A DNA stretch of 8,609 bases from assembly GCA_031290295.1 (NCBI GenBank), contig JAITNT010000038.1, positions 1 to 8,609 of the forward strand. The letters run 5' to 3'. This document shows, piece after piece, positions 1-6,321 of this stretch. How positions within the stretch are numbered: the first letter of the stretch is position 1; every line of letters begins with the position of its first letter. Below the pieces are notes generated by a model, which did not search any database, had not been told where the DNA came from, and was given only the letters and a program-made list of their open reading frames with translations. The position numbers and the translations under genes are program-made. Origin of the DNA: Clostridiales bacterium (GTDB taxonomy: Bacteria > Bacillota > Clostridia > Christensenellales > DUVY01).

Positions 1-766
1 CGATTCTGTCTACTACCGTGAGGACGTGTTTTTTTGAGTTATAGGTTTTGCCGTCCTTATACAGTACGCCCGAATACGTTCCGTCCGAGCCGCGCATCGT
101 ATGCGCAACCGCTTTTAATTTGCATTTTGCTATTAAGTCTACAATATCCGCCGCGCCGAAAATGTTTTCAGCGTCCCAATCGGATGCGAATATTATGTCG
201 GCGTATTTAGCGATTTTGGGCAAAACCGCCGCCGCCGCGTTAACGCTCCATAGCTTCGAGCGGTAATTTACGTCAAACGATACCGTAAGCCTCTTATCCT
301 TCGCCTTTTTTACCGCCGTTTCGCAAATTTTAGCGAGCGCGGGCGACAGGGCGGGCGTTATTCCGGTGAGGTGAAACCAAGCCGCGCCGTCAAAAATTTT
401 GTCAAAGTCGAAATCCGCGCTTGCGGCGCTTGCCATCGCCGAGCACGCGCGGTCATAAATCACTTGCGACGCTCTTTGCCCCGCGCCCTTTTCAAAAAAC
501 ATCAGACCCATTCTGCCCGCGCACGTTTTGACGGCGGATAAATCGACGCCGAACTTACGCAAGGCGTTTGCGGTCATTTGCCCCAATTCGTTGTCGGGTA
601 AGGCTGTGACAAATTTTGCGGACACGTTCATGCACGAGAGCGCGACCGCGACGTTTGCCTCCGCGCCCGCATAGCAAACGCCAAAATTATCGGTTTGAAC
701 AAACCGCTTCTCGCCCTCCGCGCAAAGCCGGAGCATAATCTCGCCGAACGTAACGACCTTTTTCAT
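1..766 (-). CDS. PfkB-family 2-keto-3-deoxygluconate/galactonate kinase, 3' end cut by window edge
   Basis: Probable cytoplasmic ATP-dependent kinase phosphorylating C6 of 2-keto-3-deoxy-gluconate or -galactonate to make the aldolase substrate. I translated 255 codons from the ATG at 766. The N-terminal VTFGEIMLRL (5-14), GAEANVAVAL (34-43), YDR (104-106) and FDVNYRSKLW (164-173) are typical of KDG kinases in the ribokinase/PfkB fold. The frame ends at TVVDRI plus a G. In this family VDR is followed directly by the G-A/G-G-D anion-hole and catalytic-base motif, so the visible part is about three quarters of a 310-340 residue protein, broken only by the window edge. The start has a strong AAGGAGA (776-782) nine bases upstream. 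It is the last visible gene of the leftward operon, 120 nt after the hydrolase and behind a large palindrome. E. coli uses the unrelated DgoK for galactonate, so the galactonate assignment comes from context. Family is sure, exact substrate is not. Confidence 0.88.
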   Translation of the reverse strand, partial: MKKVVTFGEIMLRLCAEGEKRFVQTDNFGVCYAGAEANVAVALSCMNVSAKFVTALPDNELGQMTANALRKFGVDLSAVKTCAGRMGLMFFEKGAGQRASQVIYDRACSAMASAASADFDFDKIFDGAAWFHLTGITPALSPALAKICETAVKKAKDKRLTVSFDVNYRSKLWSVNAAAAVLPKIAKYADIIFASDWDAENIFGAADIVDLIAKCKLKAVAHTMRGSDGTYSGVLYKDGKTYNSKKHVLTVVDRI

Positions 767-783
767 ACAGTTATATCTCCTTT

Positions 784-909
784 TAGAAATTACAGGCGCG
801 CGTCAGACGGGCAACAGTCGGCAAGCCGCCGAAAGGCGTGTACTTAAACGTACTCAACCGAGGCGGCGCACCGAACGTAGCCCGTATCACGTGATGCCTG
901 TGATTTCTA
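784..909. repeat. 126-nt imperfect palindrome between hydrolase and kinase genes
   Basis: The two halves pair symmetrically about position 846-847. Outer arms are TAGAAATTACAGGC (784-797) and GCCTGTGATTTCTA (896-909), 13 of 14 complementary. Inner blocks are CGCGT/ACGTG, ACGGGC (807-812) with GCCCGT (880-885), and GCCGCC (825-830) with GGCGGC (862-867). The tip holds GTAC-TTAAAC-GTAC (840-853). In the leftward transcript this folds into a long interrupted hairpin ending one base before the kinase Shine-Dalgarno. The right arm overlaps the last codons and stop of the hydrolase gene. The outer edges are bounded by TA on both sides. It could be a REP/MITE-like repeat, an RNA-processing or stability element, or an attenuator. 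It has no T-run, so it is not a canonical terminator. Confidence 0.75.
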
Positions 910-1636
910 CCGTGGGGCAATAAAATTTTTCAATATACTCCACCGTCAAGCGCGTTCCCTCGTCATGCCGAACATAAGGCGGCTTTTCGGGGTTGTACAT
1001 ACAGTCGGTAAGATTGCCGCACAAAACCGCGTTTATTCCGTATCCGAGCATTTTTTTAATGCCGAACGTGCGGTTTAAGATGCACATATTGGTATGCACG
1101 CCCATATAAATCAGGTTCTTGATTCCCTTTGCGGCAAGATACGAATACACTTCTTCGCCGTCGTCGCCGAATATAACGTCCTTGCTTTGGTCGATAAAAA
1201 TCTTGTCGGTTTGGCGCGACCATACGATTTTGTCCACTTGCTCTTTCGGCTCATTCGTGTCGCTGCCGCCGTCGGACGCGTCCACGGGGTAAGGATAATC
1301 TTTAACAACCGCCGCCTTGGGATATTCCTTTAAGCGCGGAACGGACAAAGCCCGTTTTCTTGCCTCCGTCCCCTCATAGAACCCCGTTACATCGCTGGGC
1401 GCGTGAATAATCAAAACGCCTATATCGCGTAAGGCGCGGGCGGTCTTGTCAATTTTTGCCGCAAGCGCGCCGCACCTTAACGTCGCGCCCTTTGACCAAT
1501 GCTTATCCCACATATCTACGAGAATAGCCGCCGTTTCCGATTCCTTAAAATCGGCTTTCTCGGTATAACCTTTCCAAAAGGCGCAACCTTTTTCATCACG
1601 CTCTAATTTTTGCCTTTTTAGACTCAACGACAACAT
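887..1636 (-). CDS. Isochorismatase-fold cysteine hydrolase
   Basis: A 249-residue cytoplasmic hydrolase of the isochorismatase/nicotinamidase superfamily; the substrate is not deducible. The catalytic Asp is D41 in ILVDMWDKHW (38-47), followed by LIIHAPSD (75-82). The nucleophile is C185 in MGVHTNMCILNRTFG (178-192), where Asn-Met-Cys is the usual nucleophile-elbow setting. The general-base Lys should lie between them, K136 or K145 being candidates. LTDCMYNPEKPPYVRHDEGT (209-228) near the C-terminus resembles a subfamily I know from polysaccharide-degradation loci in other phyla. The start ATG shares one base with the aldolase stop (TAATG) and has GGAGG (1645-1649) upstream, so it is probably translationally coupled. 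Setting between aldolase and kinase suggests a role in the same pathway, perhaps a side-product amide, ester or lactone; that is speculation. The last residues (EITGIT) are encoded by the arm of the palindrome. Confidence 0.85.
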   Translation of the reverse strand: MLSLSLKRQKLERDEKGCAFWKGYTEKADFKESETAAILVDMWDKHWSKGATLRCGALAAKIDKTARALRDIGVLIIHAPSDVTGFYEGTEARKRALSVPRLKEYPKAAVVKDYPYPVDASDGGSDTNEPKEQVDKIVWSRQTDKIFIDQSKDVIFGDDGEEVYSYLAAKGIKNLIYMGVHTNMCILNRTFGIKKMLGYGINAVLCGNLTDCMYNPEKPPYVRHDEGTRLTVEYIEKFYCPTVEITGIT

Positions 1637-2289
1637 TATTTTGCCTCCGTAACGACGTTTACATAGCGTTTTGCAAGCTCCGTTATTTTATTAAACTCGC
1701 CGCCGTCTATCCACGCCTTATTTACAAGATTGCCGCCTATCCCGAAGCCAACCGCGCCCGCCTTTAAGAACGCGGGGATATTATCCTCCGTAACGCCGCC
1801 CACGCACAAAAATTTAATATGGTTGAGCGGAGCGCGAATCGCCTTTAAGTATTCCGCGCCGCCGTTGCCCGCCGGAAACAGCTTTACAAAATCCGCGCCC
1901 GCCGTTTTTGCCGTAACGCATTCGCTTGCCGTAAACGCGCCGGGTATGGATATAAGCCCCGCCTTGACCGTTTCCTTAATGATTTCGGTATTCGTATCGG
2001 GCGATAAGATAAACCCCGCGCCCGCATTTACAGCCGCCGTAAGCTGTGTCGGCGTAAGCACCGTTCCCGCCCCGACAAGCATATCCCGCCCGAACGCTTT
2101 TTGCACAATCGCTATCGCATCGGCGGCAACCTGCGGTTCTGCCGCACTTTGGTCAAACGTAATTTCCAACAAAGAAATCCCGCCCTTATACAGCGCCTCC
2201 GCCGTTTTTAAGACCTTTGTGCCGTCCAAACCCCGCACAATGGCTATCAGTTTTTCGGACTCTATTCTGCTTATTATCTTTTCACGCAT
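1636..2289 (-). CDS. 2-dehydro-3-deoxy-6-phosphogluconate/galactonate aldolase (KDPG aldolase family)
   Basis: Class I aldolase cleaving 2-keto-3-deoxy-6-phospho-gluconate or -galactonate to pyruvate and glyceraldehyde-3-phosphate in the cytoplasm. The 217-residue length fits the Eda/DgoA family (about 205-215). Landmarks are IAIVRG (15-20), the catalytic Glu in LLEITF (E42), GAGTVLT (73-79), FILSPDTN (93-100), IPGAFTASE (115-123), the Schiff-base Lys K136 in VKLFPA, and the phosphate-binding LCVGGV (161-166). The AGAGG-type Shine-Dalgarno AGAGGTG (2295-2301) sits five bases before the ATG. It follows dgoD by 64 nt, so it is probably cotranscribed, and overlaps the hydrolase start by one base. 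Sequence alone does not separate gluconate from galactonate specificity. The adjacent dgoD favours the galactonate isomer (DgoA role), so I leave the symbol empty. Confidence 0.92.
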   Translation of the reverse strand: MREKIISRIESEKLIAIVRGLDGTKVLKTAEALYKGGISLLEITFDQSAAEPQVAADAIAIVQKAFGRDMLVGAGTVLTPTQLTAAVNAGAGFILSPDTNTEIIKETVKAGLISIPGAFTASECVTAKTAGADFVKLFPAGNGGAEYLKAIRAPLNHIKFLCVGGVTEDNIPAFLKAGAVGFGIGGNLVNKAWIDGGEFNKITELAKRYVNVVTEAK

Positions 2290-2353
2290 TTATACACCTC
2301 TTTAACATTCTGCAAGCCCGACAAAGTATTGCGCCGCATATCCGCCGTAATTT

Positions 2354-3502
2354 TTACCACTCCGCTATTGTGCCGTCATCATTCCGCCACACCGGATTAT
2401 GCCAATTATGTCCTTTCTTAGCCGCCTCTTTAACAAATTCCTCGTTGATTTCAACCCCCAAGCCGGGCGCGGTCATAATGTCTAAAAAGCCGTTTTTATA
2501 TTTATATATCGACGGGTCTTTTAGGTAGTCAAACAAATCGCCGCCCTTGTTATAATGAATACCCAGCGACTGCTCCTGAATAAACACGTTCGGCGTGCAG
2601 GTATCTAATTGTATGCACGCGCCCAAAGCAATCGGCCCCAACGGGCAATGAGGCGCGACCGCCACGTCGTAAGCCTCCGCCATAGCCGCGATTTTCTTTA
2701 CCTCGCTTATGCCGCCCGCATGGGATAAGTCGGGCTGAATAATATCGACGTACCCCGCTTCCAAAAGGTTCTTAAACTCCCAGCGCGAAAACATTCTCTC
2801 GCCCGTCGCAATGGGCGTGGACGTGTTGTTCGCAATTTCTCTTAACGCCTCGTTATTTTGACTTAAAACGGGTTCCTCTATAAACATGAGGTGAAACTTG
2901 TCAAGCTCGCGCGCCAGTGCTTTCGCCATAGTTTTATGTACCCTGCCGTGAAAGTCCACCGCAATATCGAAGTCCTTTCCGCAAGCGTCGCGGATAGCCG
3001 CCACGCGCGCGCATACGGCGTCGATTTTAGAAAATTTATCTATATAGTGCATTTCCTCGGTGCCGTTCATTTTAACCGCGTCGTAGCCTTGGGCTTTCTT
3101 TTCCTTAGCCGCTTTCGCCACGTCGTCGGGGCGGTCGCCGCCTATCCAGCAATAAACGCGCAGCTTGTCGCGGCACGCGCCGCCGAGCAAATCGTAAACG
3201 GGGGCTTTGTAAAACTTACCCTTAATATCCCAAAGCGCCTCGTCTATGCCGGCAATCGCGCTCATTAAAACGGGACCGCCGCGATAAAAGCCCGTGCGGT
3301 ACATCGCCTGCCAATGGTCCTCTATTCTCATCGGGTCTTTGCCGATAAGGTATTCCTTAAACTCGTTCACCGCCGCCGCCACAGTATCGGCTCTGCCCTC
3401 TATCACGGGTTCGCCCCAACCCGTAATTCCCTCGTCGGTTTCCATTTTAAGGAACAACCAACGGGGCGGCGCCTTGTAAAGCGTCATTTTTGTGATTTTC
3501 AT
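2354..3502 (-). CDS. dgoD: D-galactonate dehydratase
   Basis: Enolase-superfamily (mandelate racemase subgroup) dehydratase converting D-galactonate to 2-keto-3-deoxy-D-galactonate, Mg2+-dependent and cytoplasmic. Its 382 residues equal the length of E. coli DgoD as I recall it, and long blocks match: WGEPVIEGRA (29-38), GFYRGGPVLMSAIAGID (71-87), LSHAGGI (259-265), MAEAYDV (274-280), APHCPLGPIAL (283-293), GIHYNKG (314-320) and the C-terminal AEW. Metal ligands D183, E209 and E235 and catalytic H185 (in DFHGRV) and H285 (in APHCPLG) are all present at the E. coli numbering, so it should be active. The start has AAAGGAG inside the last codons of the repressor gene, four bases beyond its stop, so the two are coupled. 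Related acid-sugar dehydratases such as L-fuconate dehydratase differ in these motifs; galactonate is the best call even though the locus also carries fucose genes. Confidence 0.95.
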   Translation of the reverse strand: MKITKMTLYKAPPRWLFLKMETDEGITGWGEPVIEGRADTVAAAVNEFKEYLIGKDPMRIEDHWQAMYRTGFYRGGPVLMSAIAGIDEALWDIKGKFYKAPVYDLLGGACRDKLRVYCWIGGDRPDDVAKAAKEKKAQGYDAVKMNGTEEMHYIDKFSKIDAVCARVAAIRDACGKDFDIAVDFHGRVHKTMAKALARELDKFHLMFIEEPVLSQNNEALREIANNTSTPIATGERMFSRWEFKNLLEAGYVDIIQPDLSHAGGISEVKKIAAMAEAYDVAVAPHCPLGPIALGACIQLDTCTPNVFIQEQSLGIHYNKGGDLFDYLKDPSIYKYKNGFLDIMTAPGLGVEINEEFVKEAAKKGHNWHNPVWRNDDGTIAEW

Positions 3503-3506
3503 AATC

Positions 3507-4601
3507 TTAAATCTCCTTTATATTTTTTACGGTTCCGCTGTCGAAAATTTTGGTTTCTATCTGAATTTTTATAGGCATTTGAGGCGCGTCGCCTTTTAAG
3601 CGGTAAAGCAGATACCAACCCGCACATTCCACAATTGCGTCTAAATTTACGTCCACCGTCGTAATCGGCGCAAATATCCCGTCGTACCGAATTGATTTAT
3701 CGAAGCCTATTATGCTGACATCGTCCGGCACGTTTACGCCGTTCCTTTCAAAAACGCTGCGGCAACCGTAAGCCATATCGTCGTTAAACGCAAACACCGC
3801 CGTGGGGCGTTCGTTATCGGGCATATTTAAGATATATTCGCCCGCCTTTGCGCCCGAACCGAACGACCAATCGCCGTCTATGATATACCTTTCGTCCAAG
3901 GTCTTACCGTTCTTGGTATAAAGCCTTTGTACGCCCGCAAGTCTTTTTAGGCAGGTTTGGTAATTGCGCTTGCCTATAATATAGGCTACCCGTTCGTGTC
4001 CCGCTTGCATGAGAGCTTTGGCGGCGTTATACGCGCCGTCCGCATTATTGCTGACTATGCTCGTCATCAGCGGCGTATAGTGGTTGACCGATATACAAGG
4101 AAGCTTTGCAAACAACGCGTCGGCGTATAAATCCTCGCGCACATAACTGTCAAAAATAACCGCCGCCGGACGCGCGCCGTCTATCGCGCCTTTCAAACGC
4201 TCGCCGGCGGCTACGGATTTTAATACTAAATTGTACCCCTGCTCCGATAGCCTTCTTTCAAAAAGTCGGCTTAAATTCAAATGAAACTGTTCCGCCGCGT
4301 CGCCGCTCAAATGCCCGTCCATCGTCACAAATAAAATATTCTTTCTTTGCGCCGCAGCCGCTTGCGGTTTTTTTATATGCGCGCCCGCCTTGGCAACGTG
4401 CGAGGTCAGAACCGTGCCGAAGCCCATACGCTTTACCACAAGCCCTTCGTCGGCAAGCATTCGGATTGCGCGCCGCACGGTTTCGCGCACCGCGTCGAAA
4501 CGCTCCGTCAGCGCGTGTTCGCTTGGCAGCACCCCGTTCTCGTTATATGCTCCGTTCTCTATTTCAAGGCGGAGCGTTTCGTATATTTCTTTATAAACCA
4601 T
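3507..4601 (-). CDS. GntR-LacI chimeric transcriptional repressor (AraR type)
   Basis: A 364-residue regulator with an N-terminal GntR winged helix (about 1-66): LPSE at 25-28, recognition helix in ETVRRAIRMLADEGLV (40-55), and the wing around KRMGFGTVL. After a short Ala-rich linker (about 70-86) comes a LacI/GalR-type periplasmic-binding-like sensor (about 88-360), with ISVNHYTPLMTSIVSNN (170-186), AGHERVAYIIG (200-210), FAFNDDMAYG (270-279), VPDDVSIIGFD (291-301) and ITTVDVNLDAI (313-323). This is the AraR architecture. It likely binds the TGTCTA-core sites in the divergent region and releases on binding a sugar or sugar acid, which would make it autoregulated. The gene is 12 nt after the fucU-like stop; its Shine-Dalgarno begins at that stop (TAAGGCGGAGAA). 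It is unusual that the repressor is an internal gene of the operon it probably controls. Effector unknown: galactonate, a fucose derivative or a keto-deoxy acid are possible. Confidence 0.9.
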   Translation of the reverse strand: MVYKEIYETLRLEIENGAYNENGVLPSEHALTERFDAVRETVRRAIRMLADEGLVVKRMGFGTVLTSHVAKAGAHIKKPQAAAAQRKNILFVTMDGHLSGDAAEQFHLNLSRLFERRLSEQGYNLVLKSVAAGERLKGAIDGARPAAVIFDSYVREDLYADALFAKLPCISVNHYTPLMTSIVSNNADGAYNAAKALMQAGHERVAYIIGKRNYQTCLKRLAGVQRLYTKNGKTLDERYIIDGDWSFGSGAKAGEYILNMPDNERPTAVFAFNDDMAYGCRSVFERNGVNVPDDVSIIGFDKSIRYDGIFAPITTVDVNLDAIVECAGWYLLYRLKGDAPQMPIKIQIETKIFDSGTVKNIKEI

Positions 4602-4613
4602 AAATTCTCCGCC

Positions 4614-5042
4614 TTAAAGCTTCGGCAAGTCCGCATCTTTTACGACGCCTTTCTTTAACAAAATATTGCCGCCCTTGGTTGTATCGGCCGTGACGATTAT
4701 ATAAACCGCGTTTTCCGCCCGCTTATAAAACGCAAACCTCTCGGCGCATTCGAGCTTTGATTTATTCTCCTCAATAAGTTGCGTATATTTACCGAACGCC
4801 TCGCCCTCGCGGCACGACTCCATAACGACGGCGGCATATTCGGATGCGTAATCGAGCGGAAAGAAATACAATACCGCTTTCAAAAGCTCGGCTATATCAC
4901 CGCAAGGCGTATAAATCTTTTCGCCGCGCGCGCTTAAAGAGGGATAGTTTCCGTCGCAAATCAAAAGCTCCTCGCCGTGACCCGTTTTCATCATAGCGTC
5001 CAAAATTTGGGGCGTTATTATCTTGGGAATGTGTTTTAACAT
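4614..5042 (-). CDS. fucU: RbsD/FucU family sugar mutarotase, L-fucose mutarotase type
   Basis: Interconverts anomers of a free sugar in the cytoplasm, so that both anomers released or imported reach the next enzyme. The 142 residues match FucU length (about 140). The start MLKHIPKIITPQIL, GHGEELLICDGNYP (21-34), ERFAFYKRA (101-109) and GNILLKKGV (125-133) follow E. coli FucU closely. The RFAFY-RA block favours FucU over the ribose pyranase RbsD. H22 and D30 are conserved in the usual places. FucU enzymes are known to accept L-fucose and sugars of the same ring configuration such as L-galactose and D-arabinose. It is the first gene of the leftward operon, about 54 nt after the predicted transcription start. 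Its Shine-Dalgarno (AAGGCGG, 5046-5052, only three bases from ATG) is poor, suggesting modest translation. It links the galactonate operon to the fucosidase on the other strand. Confidence 0.88.
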   Translation of the reverse strand: MLKHIPKIITPQILDAMMKTGHGEELLICDGNYPSLSARGEKIYTPCGDIAELLKAVLYFFPLDYASEYAAVVMESCREGEAFGKYTQLIEENKSKLECAERFAFYKRAENAVYIIVTADTTKGGNILLKKGVVKDADLPKL

Positions 5043-5067
5043 AAACCGCCTTTTTTACCGCAATAAT

Positions 5068-5095
5068 TAGACAGGTGAGTATTTTGCGCTGTCTA
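5068..5095. promoter_or_regulatory. Paired TGTCTA-core operator sites, leftward operon
   Basis: TAGACAG (5068-5074) and CTGTCTA (5089-5095) form a perfect 7-bp inverted repeat with a 14-nt spacer. Both lie just downstream of the predicted minus-strand transcription start, where a bound repressor would block promoter clearance or elongation. Read in its own direction the inner site is CACCTGTCTAATTATT, resembling the two sites of the rightward operon. TGTCTA is like the half-site of HutC-group GntR regulators (general form TGT-N-TA-N-ACA), which fits the N-terminal domain of the locus repressor. No direct binding evidence. Confidence 0.55.
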
Positions 5096-5102
5096 TATTT
5101 AT

Positions 5103-5131
5103 ATTCTAACACGCCGAAACAGATTTGTCAA
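5103..5131 (-). promoter_or_regulatory. Sigma-A-type promoter of the leftward operon
   Basis: On the minus strand TTGACA (5131-5126), a 17-nt spacer and TAGAAT (5108-5103). The -35 is perfect and the -10 matches five of six. Transcription should start near 5096, giving a leader of about 54 nt before the mutarotase gene. Confidence 0.82.
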
Positions 5132-5153
5132 CACGTTTTATCCTATTTTTTAA

Positions 5154-5182
5154 TTGACATACGCCAAAATATCCGATATACT
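5154..5182 (+). promoter_or_regulatory. Sigma-A-type promoter of the rightward operon
   Basis: TTGACA (5154-5159), a 17-nt spacer and TATACT (5177-5182): perfect -35 and five of six at -10. Predicted start is near 5189, giving a leader of about 68 nt. The two -35 hexamers face away from each other with 22 nt between them, so the promoters are back to back without overlap. Confidence 0.82.
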
Positions 5183-5201
5183 TATTTTGATAAGTAATTC
5201 A

Positions 5202-5229
5202 ACTTGTCTAAAAATAAATCACTTGTCTA
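5202..5229. promoter_or_regulatory. Tandem ACTTGTCTA operator sites, rightward operon
   Basis: ACTTGTCTA occurs at 5202-5210 and 5221-5229, exact direct repeats with a 19-bp period, each followed by an A/T-rich stretch and preceded by TCA or TC. Both sit in the untranslated leader between the start point and the Shine-Dalgarno. With the two sites at 5068-5095 they give four copies of one core in a 214-bp control region. The likely ligand is the GntR-LacI repressor encoded at 3507-4601. Confidence 0.6.
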
Positions 5230-5256
5230 TATTTTATGTGAAAGGAGAATAAAAAT

Positions 5257-6303
5257 ATGATTTACGGTAAAATAGGCGGCGCTAAGGTAAGCCGAATCGG
5301 TATGGGCTGTTGGGCGTTCGGCGGCGGCGCGTATTGGGGCGAGCAAGCGCAAAAGGACGTGGACGACGTCGTTCGCGCCGCGCTCGATTCGGGCATTAAC
5401 TTTTTTGACACCGCGCAAATGTATAACGACGGCGCAAGCGAAAAATCGCTCGGCGCGGCGTTAAAGGGCGCGCGCAAATCCGCATATATCTGTTCTAAGG
5501 TTTCGCCCGCAAAGGCGTACTATAAGGCGTTAAAGGCGGCGTGCGAGGAGTCGCTGACTAACCTTGACACCGACTACATAGACCTTTATATGCTGCATTG
5601 GCCTATAAACCCTTTGGGGATAAAGCACTTTACGACAGACCCCGCCGTCATATCCGCTCCCCCGACGGCGGAGGATGCTTTCAGGGCTTTATCCGACCTT
5701 AAAAAAGAAGGCAAGATACGCGACATAGGAATTTCCAACTTCGGCATTAAACAAATGCGCGAGGCTTTGTCCGTTTGCCCCGAAATTGTGGCCAACGAGC
5801 TGCCTTACAACATTATCTCACGCGCAATCGAAGCGGAAATATTGCCGCTTTGCAAGGAGCGTAATTTGGCAATAATTACGGCTATGACGCTTCAACAGGG
5901 CGTATTGACGGGCGCGTTTAAGTCGGCGGCGGAAATCCCTCCGTATCAGGCTCATTCGCGGCACTTTGCAAACGGGCGCGGGCAAGGCACATCCCGCCAC
6001 GGCGAGGCGGGTGCGGAAGCGGAGGTTTTTGAAACGGTGGATTTACTCCGCGAATTGTCGGCGCGGCTTAACGCTTCCGTACCGCAGCTTGCCACCGCGT
6101 GGGCGCTTGCAAATCCGCAAATCACCTGTGCGCTTATAGGCTCGCGCGACAAGGCGCAGCTTGACGACAATCTTAAATCGTTAAACGTGAAAATCCCGCA
6201 AGCCGCGATTGACAAAATAAACGCGGTCAGCTTAAAGGTCTTGAAAAAGTTGGGCGACAGCCCCGATTATTACGAGAAATCGACCGAAAGCAGAATATAC
6301 TAA
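5257..6303 (+). CDS. Aldo/keto reductase, candidate sugar dehydrogenase
   Basis: A 348-residue NAD(P)-dependent oxidoreductase of the AKR superfamily (TIM barrel, cytoplasmic). The catalytic tetrad is visible: D51 in FFDTAQMY, Y56, K81 in ICSKVSP and H114 in YMLHWP. Also typical are DLKKEGKIRDIGISNF (147-162), the late-barrel LIGSRDKAQLDDNL (293-306) that binds the nucleotide phosphate or adenosine, and VPQLATAWALANP (275-287). The tail carries LGDSPDYYE and ends SRIY, which I associate with AKRs in glycan-utilisation loci (memory, not searched). Start has AAAGGAG (5241-5247) nine bases upstream. In this context it could oxidise L-fucose or galactose at C1; some L-fucose dehydrogenases (D-threo-aldose 1-dehydrogenases) are AKRs. 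A reductive role is equally open. It is followed by the fucosidase 18 nt later. Confidence 0.87.
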   Translation: MIYGKIGGAKVSRIGMGCWAFGGGAYWGEQAQKDVDDVVRAALDSGINFFDTAQMYNDGASEKSLGAALKGARKSAYICSKVSPAKAYYKALKAACEESLTNLDTDYIDLYMLHWPINPLGIKHFTTDPAVISAPPTAEDAFRALSDLKKEGKIRDIGISNFGIKQMREALSVCPEIVANELPYNIISRAIEAEILPLCKERNLAIITAMTLQQGVLTGAFKSAAEIPPYQAHSRHFANGRGQGTSRHGEAGAEAEVFETVDLLRELSARLNASVPQLATAWALANPQITCALIGSRDKAQLDDNLKSLNVKIPQAAIDKINAVSLKVLKKLGDSPDYYEKSTESRIY

Positions 6304-6321
6304 TTGCCGTAAGGAGTTGTT

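Noticed and set aside
6..12. CTGTCTA near the left edge as a further operator
   Set aside because: It lies within the conserved Val-Asp-Arg codons of the kinase, so the match is explained by coding sequence.
886..895. ATCACGTGAT perfect 10-bp palindrome as an operator
   Set aside because: It is part of the arm of the larger palindrome and of the hydrolase stop region, with no promoter nearby.
784..909. Reading the intercistronic palindrome as a Rho-independent terminator
   Set aside because: The stem is interrupted by many mismatches and no T-run follows; the next bases are the kinase Shine-Dalgarno.
1730..2305. 191-codon plus-strand frame opposite the aldolase
   Set aside because: Antisense shadow of a clear KDPG-family aldolase; proline/alanine-rich composition reflects the complementary codons.
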